Positions 49,757-57,123 are shown, counted from the first letter of the stretch. The stretch is DNA of 57,123 nucleotides from Anaerolineae bacterium (GCA_019637635.1 JAHBVI010000037.1:1-57123); one strand, 5' to 3'. Notes: generated by a model from the letters alone, not told the origin. Numbers and translations are program-made.

Positions 49757-51271
49757 ATGCGACCGGTTGAAGAATTGCAGGTATGGAAAGAACGCTGGCA
49801 AACGCTAGACAAAATAATGAGCGATTTGCTGACCGCCTATGGCCGTGATAGCGGCCCGGATTTCCCGCGAAAGGCGACAATTTATGAGCTGCTGCAAAGG
49901 TTGAAGTCATTTGGTAAGTCGCACTTCACCTATTTTTATCAAGGTTTTCTGGATGGTAGTCCACTGACATTGCACGAGGACCTGGAAAAATACCCCCCGG
50001 CGGCCGTTTTACGTTCCATTATTGACCAGATTTCGTTTGATTTAGAGGTGATTGAACGGGCCTGGAATCAACGTCTGGCAGGCACGGCCGTGACGAAAGA
50101 GGCTTTGCAACTGGCCGATGCCCTGGGGCAGTTAGCCTTGCAACCGGCTGTTCATGGGGGGTTAATTCCAGCAAATGTTACGACGCTGACCTACTTTCAG
50201 AAATCCACCTCAGTGCGCGTCATCCCCTATGCCGATGTAGCCATTGTGGGGTTGCCGTTCACGGCCGTGGACGTTTCCCGTGATTTTCTGGCTATTCCCC
50301 ACGAAGTAGCCCATTACTTGTATCGCCACGGCAACCACGCCGAAAAGCCGGTTTCAACCTTTTTGCGGGACAACACAAAACAGCACCCCAAATACTTACG
50401 GAACTGGTTGGAAGAGACATTTGCCGATGTCTATGGCTGTCTGGTAGCCGGGCCGGTGATGGCGATTGATTTTCAAGACTTGCAGCTAGACGACCCGATT
50501 GACGAGTTTACCAAAGCCTACATTGATTATGAGGACCCGGTTCCCGTCATCAGGCCAGACATTTATACAAAAACCCTGGTTCATTCAGACGTTCACAGGA
50601 ATACCGATCTGGCTCTTTTACTGGAAAAACGCTGGCATGGGCGCCGGGACAATTACCTGGGCCGGTCTGCGGAGGCAGAAACGCCGATTACGTTTACGAC
50701 CACAAACCAGACGTTTAGCCTGGATGATGTTCGCTCACCCGGCGGCAATCTGGATGCAGACAACAAACCGCTGGACAACATGTTGCAAGAGATCCTCAAC
50801 CTGTTGGCCCCTTGCATGGCCGCTCACCCGGCGCATCCGCGCTGGTCAGGCGATGAAAACAGTTTGTCAGCCATTCGTGCGGTGGCGCAGTTGCCGGCGC
50901 TGTATGCAAATTTTGACCAGTTCAAGGACAGTATCGAAGTGGTGCATACGCCACAAGATAAAGAATTACGCGATAAGCAATATCCCCACAAACTTGTGAT
51001 ATTCGTACCAGATGTGCCGGCCGATACGGAACAGTTAGAATCGTCTCTTGAACTGGAGGCTGCCGGGTTGACACCCGGTATTGATTCCTTGTGGGTGAAT
51101 TGGGCAGCCAGGTGGGCGCAGCGCAACGAAGTGCCCCTGGGAGAATTACTGGCCGAACGCAATCCGAAACGCGACCCAAAGAATAGTAAGGATAAGTGGG
51201 GTTGGATTGAACTGGCATATGCCGATGGTTGGGCCACACGCGGCCCAGAACCGAACCCGGTAGGTGGCTGA
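49757..51271 (+). CDS. Putative HExxH zinc metallopeptidase of unknown family
   Basis: A protein of about 504 residues. It contains HEVAH (around residue 182) in AIPHEVAHYLYRHGNHAEKP, followed after about 40 residues by WLEETFADVYGCLV. The second Glu-rich motif EExxAD is where gluzincins supply the third zinc ligand. The order HExxH then ExxxAD is strong evidence of a zinc peptidase. No signal peptide is seen, so it is cytoplasmic. The rest is helical and unlike a family I know. AGGAGG lies nine bases before the ATG at 49757. It converges with the STAND regulator gene at 51390. Confidence 0.72.
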   Translation: MRPVEELQVWKERWQTLDKIMSDLLTAYGRDSGPDFPRKATIYELLQRLKSFGKSHFTYFYQGFLDGSPLTLHEDLEKYPPAAVLRSIIDQISFDLEVIERAWNQRLAGTAVTKEALQLADALGQLALQPAVHGGLIPANVTTLTYFQKSTSVRVIPYADVAIVGLPFTAVDVSRDFLAIPHEVAHYLYRHGNHAEKPVSTFLRDNTKQHPKYLRNWLEETFADVYGCLVAGPVMAIDFQDLQLDDPIDEFTKAYIDYEDPVPVIRPDIYTKTLVHSDVHRNTDLALLLEKRWHGRRDNYLGRSAEAETPITFTTTNQTFSLDDVRSPGGNLDADNKPLDNMLQEILNLLAPCMAAHPAHPRWSGDENSLSAIRAVAQLPALYANFDQFKDSIEVVHTPQDKELRDKQYPHKLVIFVPDVPADTEQLESSLELEAAGLTPGIDSLWVNWAARWAQRNEVPLGELLAERNPKRDPKNSKDKWGWIELAYADGWATRGPEPNPVGG

Positions 51272-51295
51272 GCGCCGCAATTCTCCCCGTAAGCG

Positions 51296-51382
51296 TTCAG
51301 CCCCTCAAGAGACCTGACAGGTTTTTGGCCTGCAAAGTTTCAAGTTGAACTGGTGAAAAACCTGTCAGGTCTTAACGGTTAC
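51296..51382 (+). repeat. 86-bp dispersed palindromic element, copy 3
   Basis: Arms GACCTGACAGGTTTTT (51311-51326) and AAAAACCTGTCAGGTC (51356-51371) match copy 25327 almost exactly, including the flanks. It sits between converging genes. Confidence 0.9.
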
Positions 51383-51389
51383 TTCTCTA

Positions 51390-54290
51390 CTACTGACGGT
51401 TAAGCCCTTCCTGTACTTTTTGGATGAGGGCGGGGTGTTGCAGCGACTGGGCCACTTCCCAGGCTTCTTGCCATTTTTCTCTGGCCTGGGGTAACTGACC
51501 CAGGCGCTCAAAACAGTCGGCAATGTGTGTGAGCGTCCAACCCAGTTGCAGGTTGAATTGCGACTTGCGGCAGAGTTCCAGACTTTTCAGGCCCACCTGT
51601 AAGGCTAGTTCATATTGCCCTTTCACCAGATAAATACGACCCAATTGGTACAGAATCATCGCTTGGGAGCCGAGATCGCCCATGTTTTGTAGCAGCTCCA
51701 GGCTTTTTTCACCATAGGTCTGGGCCGTGTCCAGGTCATTGAGTTGGTGGGTGATGTAGGATAACACACCCAGAACGACGGCCTGGTCGCCTTTGTCTTG
51801 CACCTTTTCGGCCAGTTCCAGGGCGCGTTGGGCATAGGCTTGGGCAGAGGCAAAATCCTTCTGCATGATGAAGGCGCTGGCTAATAAACTCAGGGTGCGT
51901 AAACCTTTGTCCGCAACGGCCGTATTCGCCAGAAGTTCCAGGGCTTCTTTGCCTAAACGTATTGTTTCTTCATGTTTACCCCGAAAGTAATTCATTCTGG
52001 CTTCCACATGAAGGGTTTCGGCAATGCCCGGTAAATCGCCCAGTGATTGACGGAGGGCGCGGCTGGTGTGCAGCCGTTGTTCTGCCAGGTCATAGTTGGC
52101 CTGCTCCACGGCAATGCGCGCCAGATCACATTGATTTTGGGCGAGGCCGGCCAGGTCTTGCCCGGTTTCAAAAAGGTCGCTGCTTTGCGAGAGATGTTCG
52201 GTCGCTTCCGCAAAATCACGCTGTTCCAGGCAGGCCACCCCCCAGTTGTGCAGGCACCTTGCCTGGGCAGGCGTGTTCTCCGTCTGTTGGGCGGCGTGAA
52301 AGGCCCACCGGTAGCCCTGGCGTGCCTGTGTGTAACGGCCGCGCGCAAACCAGGCATTGTGCAGCGCATCGGCAAAATCAATAACGTCTGGCCACAGTTC
52401 GGCATCGTAGGCAGTTTGCATGGCGGCCATCAGGGTCTCCCATTCGGGGCGGAGGGTGTCGTAATCATGCTGGTTTTTTTGGGCAAAGGTGAGGTAGGTG
52501 TGGGCCAAACGGCCGTACCACACCCCTGCTTCCCCTGATTCCACTAGCTTCTCCCGCGCAAAGTCCGCCAACAGCGGGTGCTGCCGGTAGCGCGTGGCCC
52601 CTTCTTCCTGAGCCAGCGACAGGGCCACCAGGGCAAAAATCCGGTCTTCCGTTTCATACCGATCTTGCCCGGCAATACCGGCCATGAGATCAGCGGCAAA
52701 GCTATGGCCGTGAAATAACCCCATCAAGGCAAACATCTGCCGCTCCTGGGCATCCAGCGTGTCATAGCTGATGGCAAACGAGGCGCGCACGGCCCGGTCA
52801 CTGATTTTCAATTCCGAGAGGCGTTGTTTTTCATCCCGCAGCCGTGGGATAACATCGGCTAATTGGCGGCGAGGGCGCGACTTGAGTCGCTGGCCGATAA
52901 TTTCCACTGCCAGCGGCAGATTTTGCAGCAGGTCACATATGGCCCCCGCCGCCTCCATTTCGGCCACCACCCGTTCATGGCCGAGGATGTGGGTCAGCAA
53001 GAGAAGGCCATCTGTTGGTGACAATTCCGCTAACCGCCACACCTGCGCGTCCAGAGCATGGGCTAAATCCTGGTCACGGGTGGTGAGCAAGACGCGGCAA
53101 TGTGGGCTGTTGGGCAGCAACGGCCGTACCCGCGACACGCTGACCACATCATCCAGCACCAGTAGTACCCGTTTATCCGCCAACACGCCGCGAAAGGCGT
53201 TTGCCATGCTCTCTAAATCGGCCAGCCGCGTAAAGTCATAGCCGTATGCCTGCGCCCAACTTTCCAGTACGGCCGTTGGCTCGCTCACGGCCACACTGGC
53301 CCACAACACGCCATCGCTAAAATGCTCTTGCAGCGCATGGGCAATCTCCGCCGCCAGCGCCGATTTACCCACGCCGCCCATGCCCACCAATGCCTCAATT
53401 CGGTCCCCATCCTCAGCCTGCAAAGCGGCCATTATCCGCGCCCGCAAATCATCCCGGCCCACAAAATGGGGCAGCAGTGGCGGCGCTTGAAATGGCGGCG
53501 ACCAGGCCTGGGGTGGGGGGGCGGGCATTGGCAAAACAGCCACATCGTCCCCGGCAATCTCGCCGCGCCAGATTTTCTGGTACAACGCCGTCGTATCCGG
53601 CTCCGGTTCCAGTCCATCTTCGGCCAGCAGCGCTTCATACCGCTCATAATGGCTGCACGCCTCATTGATCTGGCTGGTCAGCGCCAGCAGCAGCATCAAC
53701 TCCCGGTTGGCTTCCTCAAAGTAGGGGTTAATGGCCAGCAGCCGCGTAATGCAGGCCAGCGCGGCCACAAATTGCCGCTGCTCCTTGTAATGCACGGCCA
53801 GCAGGTAAAGGGCCGTCACAATTTGGGTTTCCAGGGCGCGGCGCACCTGCTCCGCCCACTCCTCAAAGCCATCGGCGTCTCTTACCCGCAGTCCTGAAAG
53901 AAAATCTCCCTGATACAGGTCAACCGCCCGTTGTAATTGCTCCGGTGTGGGGTTAGGGTTACGCAAACAAGCGTAAAATTCATCCAGGTCCAGCCAGTAA
54001 TCGCTCTCCGTTTTGAAGGCCGCCGAAAACTTGCGGGTCTCCACAAACGCACTCAGCACCTCATTAAGCGCCAGCAGCGCCCCCGGCCCGCGCAAATTAC
54101 TCAGCTTTTTCTCCCGCGTCATCGTTTCTTCGGAGAAAAGCATTTCCGCCAGCCGCTCCCGTGTGTGCTGCTGCCCGGTGACGACCAGATAAAAAAGCAG
54201 CGCCTGCGCCTTGGCCGGCAGCCCGGTTATTACTTTACCATCCAGTCTGATTTTTGGGGATCCCAACAGGGAGATTTCGAGGCGCGCCAT
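51390..54290 (-). CDS. BTAD-STAND regulator 3 (winged helix, BTAD, NB-ARC, TPR)
   Basis: A 966-residue relative of the two AfsR-like proteins but from a different subfamily. The winged helix (LEISLLGSPKIRLDGKVITG; AQALLFYLVVTGQQHTRERL) differs clearly from theirs. BTAD follows (YQGDFLSGLRVRDADGFEEW; LAINPYFEEANRELMLLLAL). Then comes NB-ARC, with Walker A GMGGVGKSALAAEIA (about residue 307), LLVLDDVVSVSRV and VLLTTRDQDLAHA, and TPR repeats from about 640. The ATG at 54290 has GAGGA eight bases upstream. The preceding gene, a truncated copy of its own N-terminus, ends 11 bp before it. Confidence 0.93.
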   Translation of the reverse strand: MARLEISLLGSPKIRLDGKVITGLPAKAQALLFYLVVTGQQHTRERLAEMLFSEETMTREKKLSNLRGPGALLALNEVLSAFVETRKFSAAFKTESDYWLDLDEFYACLRNPNPTPEQLQRAVDLYQGDFLSGLRVRDADGFEEWAEQVRRALETQIVTALYLLAVHYKEQRQFVAALACITRLLAINPYFEEANRELMLLLALTSQINEACSHYERYEALLAEDGLEPEPDTTALYQKIWRGEIAGDDVAVLPMPAPPPQAWSPPFQAPPLLPHFVGRDDLRARIMAALQAEDGDRIEALVGMGGVGKSALAAEIAHALQEHFSDGVLWASVAVSEPTAVLESWAQAYGYDFTRLADLESMANAFRGVLADKRVLLVLDDVVSVSRVRPLLPNSPHCRVLLTTRDQDLAHALDAQVWRLAELSPTDGLLLLTHILGHERVVAEMEAAGAICDLLQNLPLAVEIIGQRLKSRPRRQLADVIPRLRDEKQRLSELKISDRAVRASFAISYDTLDAQERQMFALMGLFHGHSFAADLMAGIAGQDRYETEDRIFALVALSLAQEEGATRYRQHPLLADFAREKLVESGEAGVWYGRLAHTYLTFAQKNQHDYDTLRPEWETLMAAMQTAYDAELWPDVIDFADALHNAWFARGRYTQARQGYRWAFHAAQQTENTPAQARCLHNWGVACLEQRDFAEATEHLSQSSDLFETGQDLAGLAQNQCDLARIAVEQANYDLAEQRLHTSRALRQSLGDLPGIAETLHVEARMNYFRGKHEETIRLGKEALELLANTAVADKGLRTLSLLASAFIMQKDFASAQAYAQRALELAEKVQDKGDQAVVLGVLSYITHQLNDLDTAQTYGEKSLELLQNMGDLGSQAMILYQLGRIYLVKGQYELALQVGLKSLELCRKSQFNLQLGWTLTHIADCFERLGQLPQAREKWQEAWEVAQSLQHPALIQKVQEGLNRQ

Positions 54291-54301
54291 TTTATCCTCA
54301 G

Positions 54302-54829
54302 CTATCGATGATTATTCTCTGTTTTGAAATGCAAAGCAATCAGACGTAATGCGGTTGCCATTTCATTTTTTAGAGCACGGCGCCATTGTTTGGCCCACTC
54401 ATCAAAACCATCGGCGTCGCGCAGGCGCAGCCCGGCAAGAAAATCCGCTTGATACAGGTTTACGGCTCTATGTAATTGTTCTAGTGTTGGATTCGGACTG
54501 CGCACACAATCCTGAAATTCTGCCAGGTCTAACCAGTAATCGCTATCTGCTTTGAAGGCTACCGAAAACTTGCGGGTTTCCACATAGTCGTTCAGTACCC
54601 CATTGAGCGCCAACAGCGCCCCCGGTCCGCGCAAATTACTCAGCTTCTTTTCAAGCGACATCGTTTCAGTAGAGAAAAGGATTTCGGCCAGGTGTTCGCG
54701 GGTTTGTTGTTTATTTGTAACTACCAGGTAGAACAACAATGCCTGGGCCTTTGAGGGCAGACCGGTTATCAGTTTATTATCCAGCTTGATTTTTGGGGAT
54801 CCCAATAAGGAAATTTTGAGGTGAGCCAT
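54302..54829 (-). CDS. Truncated tandem copy of regulator 3 (winged helix-BTAD only)
   Basis: A protein of about 175 residues aligning with the first 170 residues of the adjacent regulator (MAHLKISLLGSPKIKLDNKL versus MARLEISLLGSPKIRLDGKV; KKLSNLRGPGALLALNGVL versus KKLSNLRGPGALLALNEVL). It keeps the whole DNA-binding domain but ends inside BTAD, losing NB-ARC and TPR. No frameshift is seen in the retained part, so it may be a working short activator or competitor rather than a decayed gene. The ATG at 54829 is chosen. It lies directly ahead of, and is probably cotranscribed with, the full-length gene. Confidence 0.8.
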   Translation of the reverse strand: MAHLKISLLGSPKIKLDNKLITGLPSKAQALLFYLVVTNKQQTREHLAEILFSTETMSLEKKLSNLRGPGALLALNGVLNDYVETRKFSVAFKADSDYWLDLAEFQDCVRSPNPTLEQLHRAVNLYQADFLAGLRLRDADGFDEWAKQWRRALKNEMATALRLIALHFKTENNHR

Positions 54830-54843
54830 AGGTTTGATTTGAC

Positions 54844-54902
54844 GCCAGACAAAGGGCATTTTTACTCTGGTTGACCAGATTTGTTTTGCCCTGTGCCTGG
54901 CA
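54844..54902. repeat. Dispersed hairpin element, GCCAGGCAAGG family, copy 3
   Basis: Degenerate arms GCCAGACAAAGGGCA (54844-54858) and TGCCCTGTGCCTGGCA (54887-54902) have a loop with CTCTGGTTGACCAGAT, matching copies 3559 and 41692. It lies just upstream of the truncated regulator. Confidence 0.7.
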
Positions 54903-54954
54903 CTGCCCGCAAGATTTAACGATAGATCAGCGTTCGCGGTTTATGGTGGTGCCA

Positions 54955-55070
54955 GGTGGATGCCGGTAATCGGTATTCGGTGATCGGTTTACGGGCTTCA
55001 GATTTCGGACTTCGAATGATGAACGACGGATTACAGATTACGGATTACGAATGACGGATTACAGCGCAGT
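54955..55070. repeat. Heptad tandem-repeat tract (CGGTAAT/CGGATTA units)
   Basis: Units such as CGGTAAT, CGGTATT, CGGTGAT, CGGATTA, CAGATTA, CGGATTA and CGAATGA fill most of the space between the truncated regulator and the small gene at 55107. They do not form a clear hairpin. Confidence 0.75.
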
Positions 55071-55106
55071 TCCCCTATTATACCAATTTACACCGGAGGT
55101 GAAGTG

Positions 55107-55292
55107 ATGACTTTCAGTAATCCCCCTATGTACCGCACGTTTATTTTGCGTCTTTGGGAAGAGCGCAACCCTGACCCCCAAAAAGCCAATAGCTGGCGTT
55201 TTACGCTGGAAGACCCGGAAACCCATACCCGGCACGCTTTCCAAAGCCTGGATGGGTTGTTGCAGTTTTTACAGAAGCAGATGGCTTCGTGA
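55107..55292 (+). CDS. Small protein with F-LR-W motif (about 61 residues)
   Basis: A second member of the same family as the protein at 28713: FILRLWEERNPD, WRFTLEDPETHTRH, and the helix LDGLLQFLQKQMAS. GGAGG lies seven bases before the ATG at 55107 (a GTG one codon earlier is possible). Both copies sit near BTAD-type regulators, this one next to the truncated winged-helix gene (divergent). The function is unknown. Confidence 0.78.
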   Translation: MTFSNPPMYRTFILRLWEERNPDPQKANSWRFTLEDPETHTRHAFQSLDGLLQFLQKQMAS

Positions 55293-55357
55293 TGCGTAAG
55301 CCGTAAACCGTAAGCCGTGACGGGTGACGGGTGATGGGTGACAGGTGATGGCTTAAG
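55290..55357. repeat. Heptad tandem-repeat tract (CCGTAAG, then GGTGACG units)
   Basis: TAAGCCG, TAAACCG and TAAGCCG units are followed by TGACGGG, TGACGGG, TGATGGG and TGACAGG. It ends near the stop of the MFS gene, between converging genes. Confidence 0.83.
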
Positions 55358-57123
55358 GGTTGACGGTCAACAGGTGCAGCGCCAGCAGGGCGTATTCCAG
55401 GCGGGTGGCGCCGGCCGTTTCCAGATGATGGGCACACGCCTGCAAAATCATTTGCTGGAACGGCGGCAGGTCGTCGGGGAGGCCGGTATGCAAAAAGCGG
55501 CAGAGGATGGTGAGGCCGTCGTCCAGGTTGCCGGTGCTGCACGCGGCGGCGCTTTGGGTGAGCAGGGTGAGGGCGGGGGTCACGGCCGTGTCCTTTTCCT
55601 TTCGCCATTTTTTTCCCAGCCCGGTAATGGCCTGGGCCAGCGCCGTGCCCCGGTCGGCGCGGCATTGGCGTAAAAGCTGGATAAAGGTGTACTCCTCCCC
55701 CGTCAGCCGGGCCAGCGCCAGCGCCAATTCCAGCCGCGCCGGTTCCTCTGGCTCGGCCGCCAGCAGCGCCAGAATGTCGGCCACCGCGTCGGTGGCCTGC
55801 AACTGCCCCAGCGCCGACGCATAAGCGATGCGCAGACCATGATCCGGCTCCACAGCCAGCCGCTTGTGCAGGGTGGGGATGGCGCTCTGGTCGCCCAACG
55901 TGCCCAATGAACGGGCGCTGTGGGCGCGGATGGAGCGGTAGCCGGAGTCCAGGGCGGCGTGTAGGGGGGCGCAGGCACGGCCGTCGTGGCTGCGCCCCAA
56001 CGCCCAGGCGGCCATCACCCCCAACGCCGGGTCATTGCCGTGCAATACCCGGCTCAAGGCATTGATAAGCTGCTCATCGGGGCGGGTGTGGCCGATGGCC
56101 ACAATGGCTTCAAAGCGCACGTTAAAGCGGGGGTCGGCCAATGATTCCAGCAGCTCTTCAATGGTGAGCAGGCTGCGCGAGCGCCCCAGCCGTTCGGTCA
56201 GGCGCACGGCCGTTTGTTCATCCCTGGCCATGTGGTAACGGATCATAGATTCCACCGCCAGAAAGGGGTTGCCCTTAAACAGAAAACCGGCAAAACGGCC
56301 AATGCCCACACTGCTGTCGGTTTTTACCCGCCGCAGGAAAAAAAGGCTGCCCAGGGGCAGGGTGATGCCTAACACAAACAGCGGTGTGTAGGGGTTGATT
56401 TGCACAATGCCCCAATCCACCGCCAGATCGCCGGACAGGTCTAAAATCCAGCCACCAACCAGTTGGCTCAGGCCGCCCATGACGCCAATCCAGGCATAAT
56501 AGAGCGCCATGTAGTCACTCTTTTTGTCCGGCGGCACCACGCTAACAAACAGCAGCCGCGCCGAGCCTATGGCCCAGCCCATGTTGGCGACGCCTTGCAA
56601 AAAGGCAATGCTCAGGGCGACGTAGAGGCTGTAGGGGCTGCCTTGGGGCATGAACAACCAGCAGATGGGCAGCAAGATGCGCAGCAGGACGCCGGAGAGC
56701 ATGACGGGGGTGCTGCCATACCGGTCGGCGGCCCAACCCCAGACGAACACGGAAGCCAGACTGCCCACCAATACGCCATTTTGCAGCAGCACCACCTGGC
56801 TCTGCGGCAGACGCACTTCCTCGACCATGAACAGGGGCAAAAAGGAAATCATGGGCACGGTTGCCAGGGTCATCAGGGCAATGCCCAGGGCGTAATTGCG
56901 GAAGTTGCGGTCGTGTACGGCCGTCCACAATTCGCGCCGGTTCTTTTGCGCCGGGCCGGCGACAGGCGCACCGCCGGGAATGTGGGAATAAGCCCACACC
57001 CCCAGCAGCCCAAAGACCACGCCCAGGCCAATGAGCAGCATGAACCCGGCAAGATCGTCGTTGTGGGCAATAACATACCCGGCGCTGGCGACGGCCATAA
57101 AGCCGACGATGGTGGTAAATACA
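55353..57123 (-). CDS. MFS transporter fused to C-terminal HEAT repeats (5' end outside window)
   Basis: The visible 590 residues start inside a major-facilitator permease. Hydrophobic helices such as FMLLIGLGVVFGLLGVWAY and YALGIALMTLATVPMISFLP occupy the first 270 residues, including the cytoplasmic loop GWAADRYGSTPVMLSG. A soluble region follows with HEAT-like repeats (LADPRFNVRFEAIVAIGHTR; DPALGVMAAWALGRS; SIRAHSARSLGTLGDQSAIP; LRIAYASALGQLQATD), each about 30 residues. The frame remains open past base 57098 to the right-hand edge, so the N-terminus is missing. The fusion suggests a protein-binding cytosolic platform. The substrate is unknown. Confidence 0.88.
   Translation of the reverse strand, partial: VFTTIVGFMAVASAGYVIAHNDDLAGFMLLIGLGVVFGLLGVWAYSHIPGGAPVAGPAQKNRRELWTAVHDRNFRNYALGIALMTLATVPMISFLPLFMVEEVRLPQSQVVLLQNGVLVGSLASVFVWGWAADRYGSTPVMLSGVLLRILLPICWLFMPQGSPYSLYVALSIAFLQGVANMGWAIGSARLLFVSVVPPDKKSDYMALYYAWIGVMGGLSQLVGGWILDLSGDLAVDWGIVQINPYTPLFVLGITLPLGSLFFLRRVKTDSSVGIGRFAGFLFKGNPFLAVESMIRYHMARDEQTAVRLTERLGRSRSLLTIEELLESLADPRFNVRFEAIVAIGHTRPDEQLINALSRVLHGNDPALGVMAAWALGRSHDGRACAPLHAALDSGYRSIRAHSARSLGTLGDQSAIPTLHKRLAVEPDHGLRIAYASALGQLQATDAVADILALLAAEPEEPARLELALALARLTGEEYTFIQLLRQCRADRGTALAQAITGLGKKWRKEKDTAVTPALTLLTQSAAACSTGNLDDGLTILCRFLHTGLPDDLPPFQQMILQACAHHLETAGATRLEYALLALHLLTVNP

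Larger units (their letters stand above)
1..57123. repeat. Dispersed palindrome ACGGCCGT, about 145 copies
   Basis: Counting by eye gives about 145 perfect copies of the 8-bp palindrome ACGGCCGT, roughly one every 390 bp. One or two would be expected from base composition. Examples lie at 53, 246, 560, 1147, 1215, 1440, 13275 and 19202. The copies occur inside genes in every frame and in intergenic DNA. The near form GCGGCCGT appears only about ten times, so the outer A/T pair is part of the signal. Inside genes it adds Thr-Ala-Val, Asn/Asp/His-Gly-Arg or Arg-Pro to proteins, visible throughout the window. It behaves like HIP1 of cyanobacteria. Its function is unknown. Confidence 0.93.

Noticed and set aside
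48495..54829. A defined anti-phage island (Mrr nuclease, peptidase, STAND genes)
   Set aside because: No named defence system composition is recognisable, the genes are on different strands, and the STAND proteins carry SARP-type DNA-binding heads that point to transcription control.

Overview
The window comes from a moderately GC-rich bacterium with small intergenic gaps and many secreted proteins. No rRNA, tRNA or CRISPR array was seen. An affiliation with Chloroflexota (Anaerolineae/Caldilineae-like) is an inference. It rests on the AfsR-like giant regulators, the many lipoproteins and repeat-rich secreted proteins, the recurring Tyr-Leu-Pro tail motif, and a homoaconitase/homoisocitrate-dehydrogenase-type gene set.

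Layout. Bases 1-3540 (+) carry an aconitase-family large and small subunit pair, cutC, a GrpB-like gene and a homoisocitrate/isopropylmalate-type dehydrogenase. Bases 3863-11234 (-) carry plsC, glpX, a SulP-STAS-rhodanese transporter, a DUF58/MoxR pair and a nucleotidyltransferase. Bases 11440-19258 (+) carry a hypothetical gene, a beta-helix secreted protein, a GH20 hexosaminidase, a thiolase and a first AfsR-like regulator. Bases 19330-24892 hold a secreted SBBP propeller protein, a lipoprotein and an ABC exporter pair. Bases 25426-45176 (+) hold a second AfsR-like regulator followed by small proteins, lipoproteins, modular secreted proteins, an AAC(3)-like enzyme, an FAD oxidase, a Ser/Thr kinase and a sortilin-like BNR protein. 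Bases 45256-48474 hold a TetR-ABC exporter cassette with a clear promoter and operator. Bases 48495-57123 hold a membrane-tethered Mrr-like nuclease, a small membrane protein, a putative HExxH metallopeptidase, a third STAND regulator with a truncated tandem copy, and an MFS-HEAT fusion.

Three genome-scale patterns stand out. (1) The palindrome ACGGCCGT occurs about 145 times by eye (about 2.5 per kb, one or two expected). It lies inside and outside genes and is reminiscent of cyanobacterial HIP1. (2) About 17 gene junctions carry short tandem 7-8 bp repeats that turn into their own reverse complement. Each junction has its own unit, which is reminiscent of cyanobacterial STRR heptanucleotide repeats. 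(3) At least four dispersed hairpin families recur, two of them bracketing the AfsR-like genes.

The most promising possible undescribed system is a SARP-type regulon. Three promoters (upstream of 28713, 36014 and 38073) share CAAACG direct repeats spaced 12 and 11 bp, ending exactly 16 bp (start to start) before a TANNNT -10 box and lacking a -35 box. A fourth, weaker one precedes the metallopeptidase gene at 49757, and an incomplete one lies ahead of the AfsR-like gene at 25426. This geometry matches how SARP/BTAD winged-helix activators bind, and the window encodes two such regulators with almost identical DNA-binding domains.
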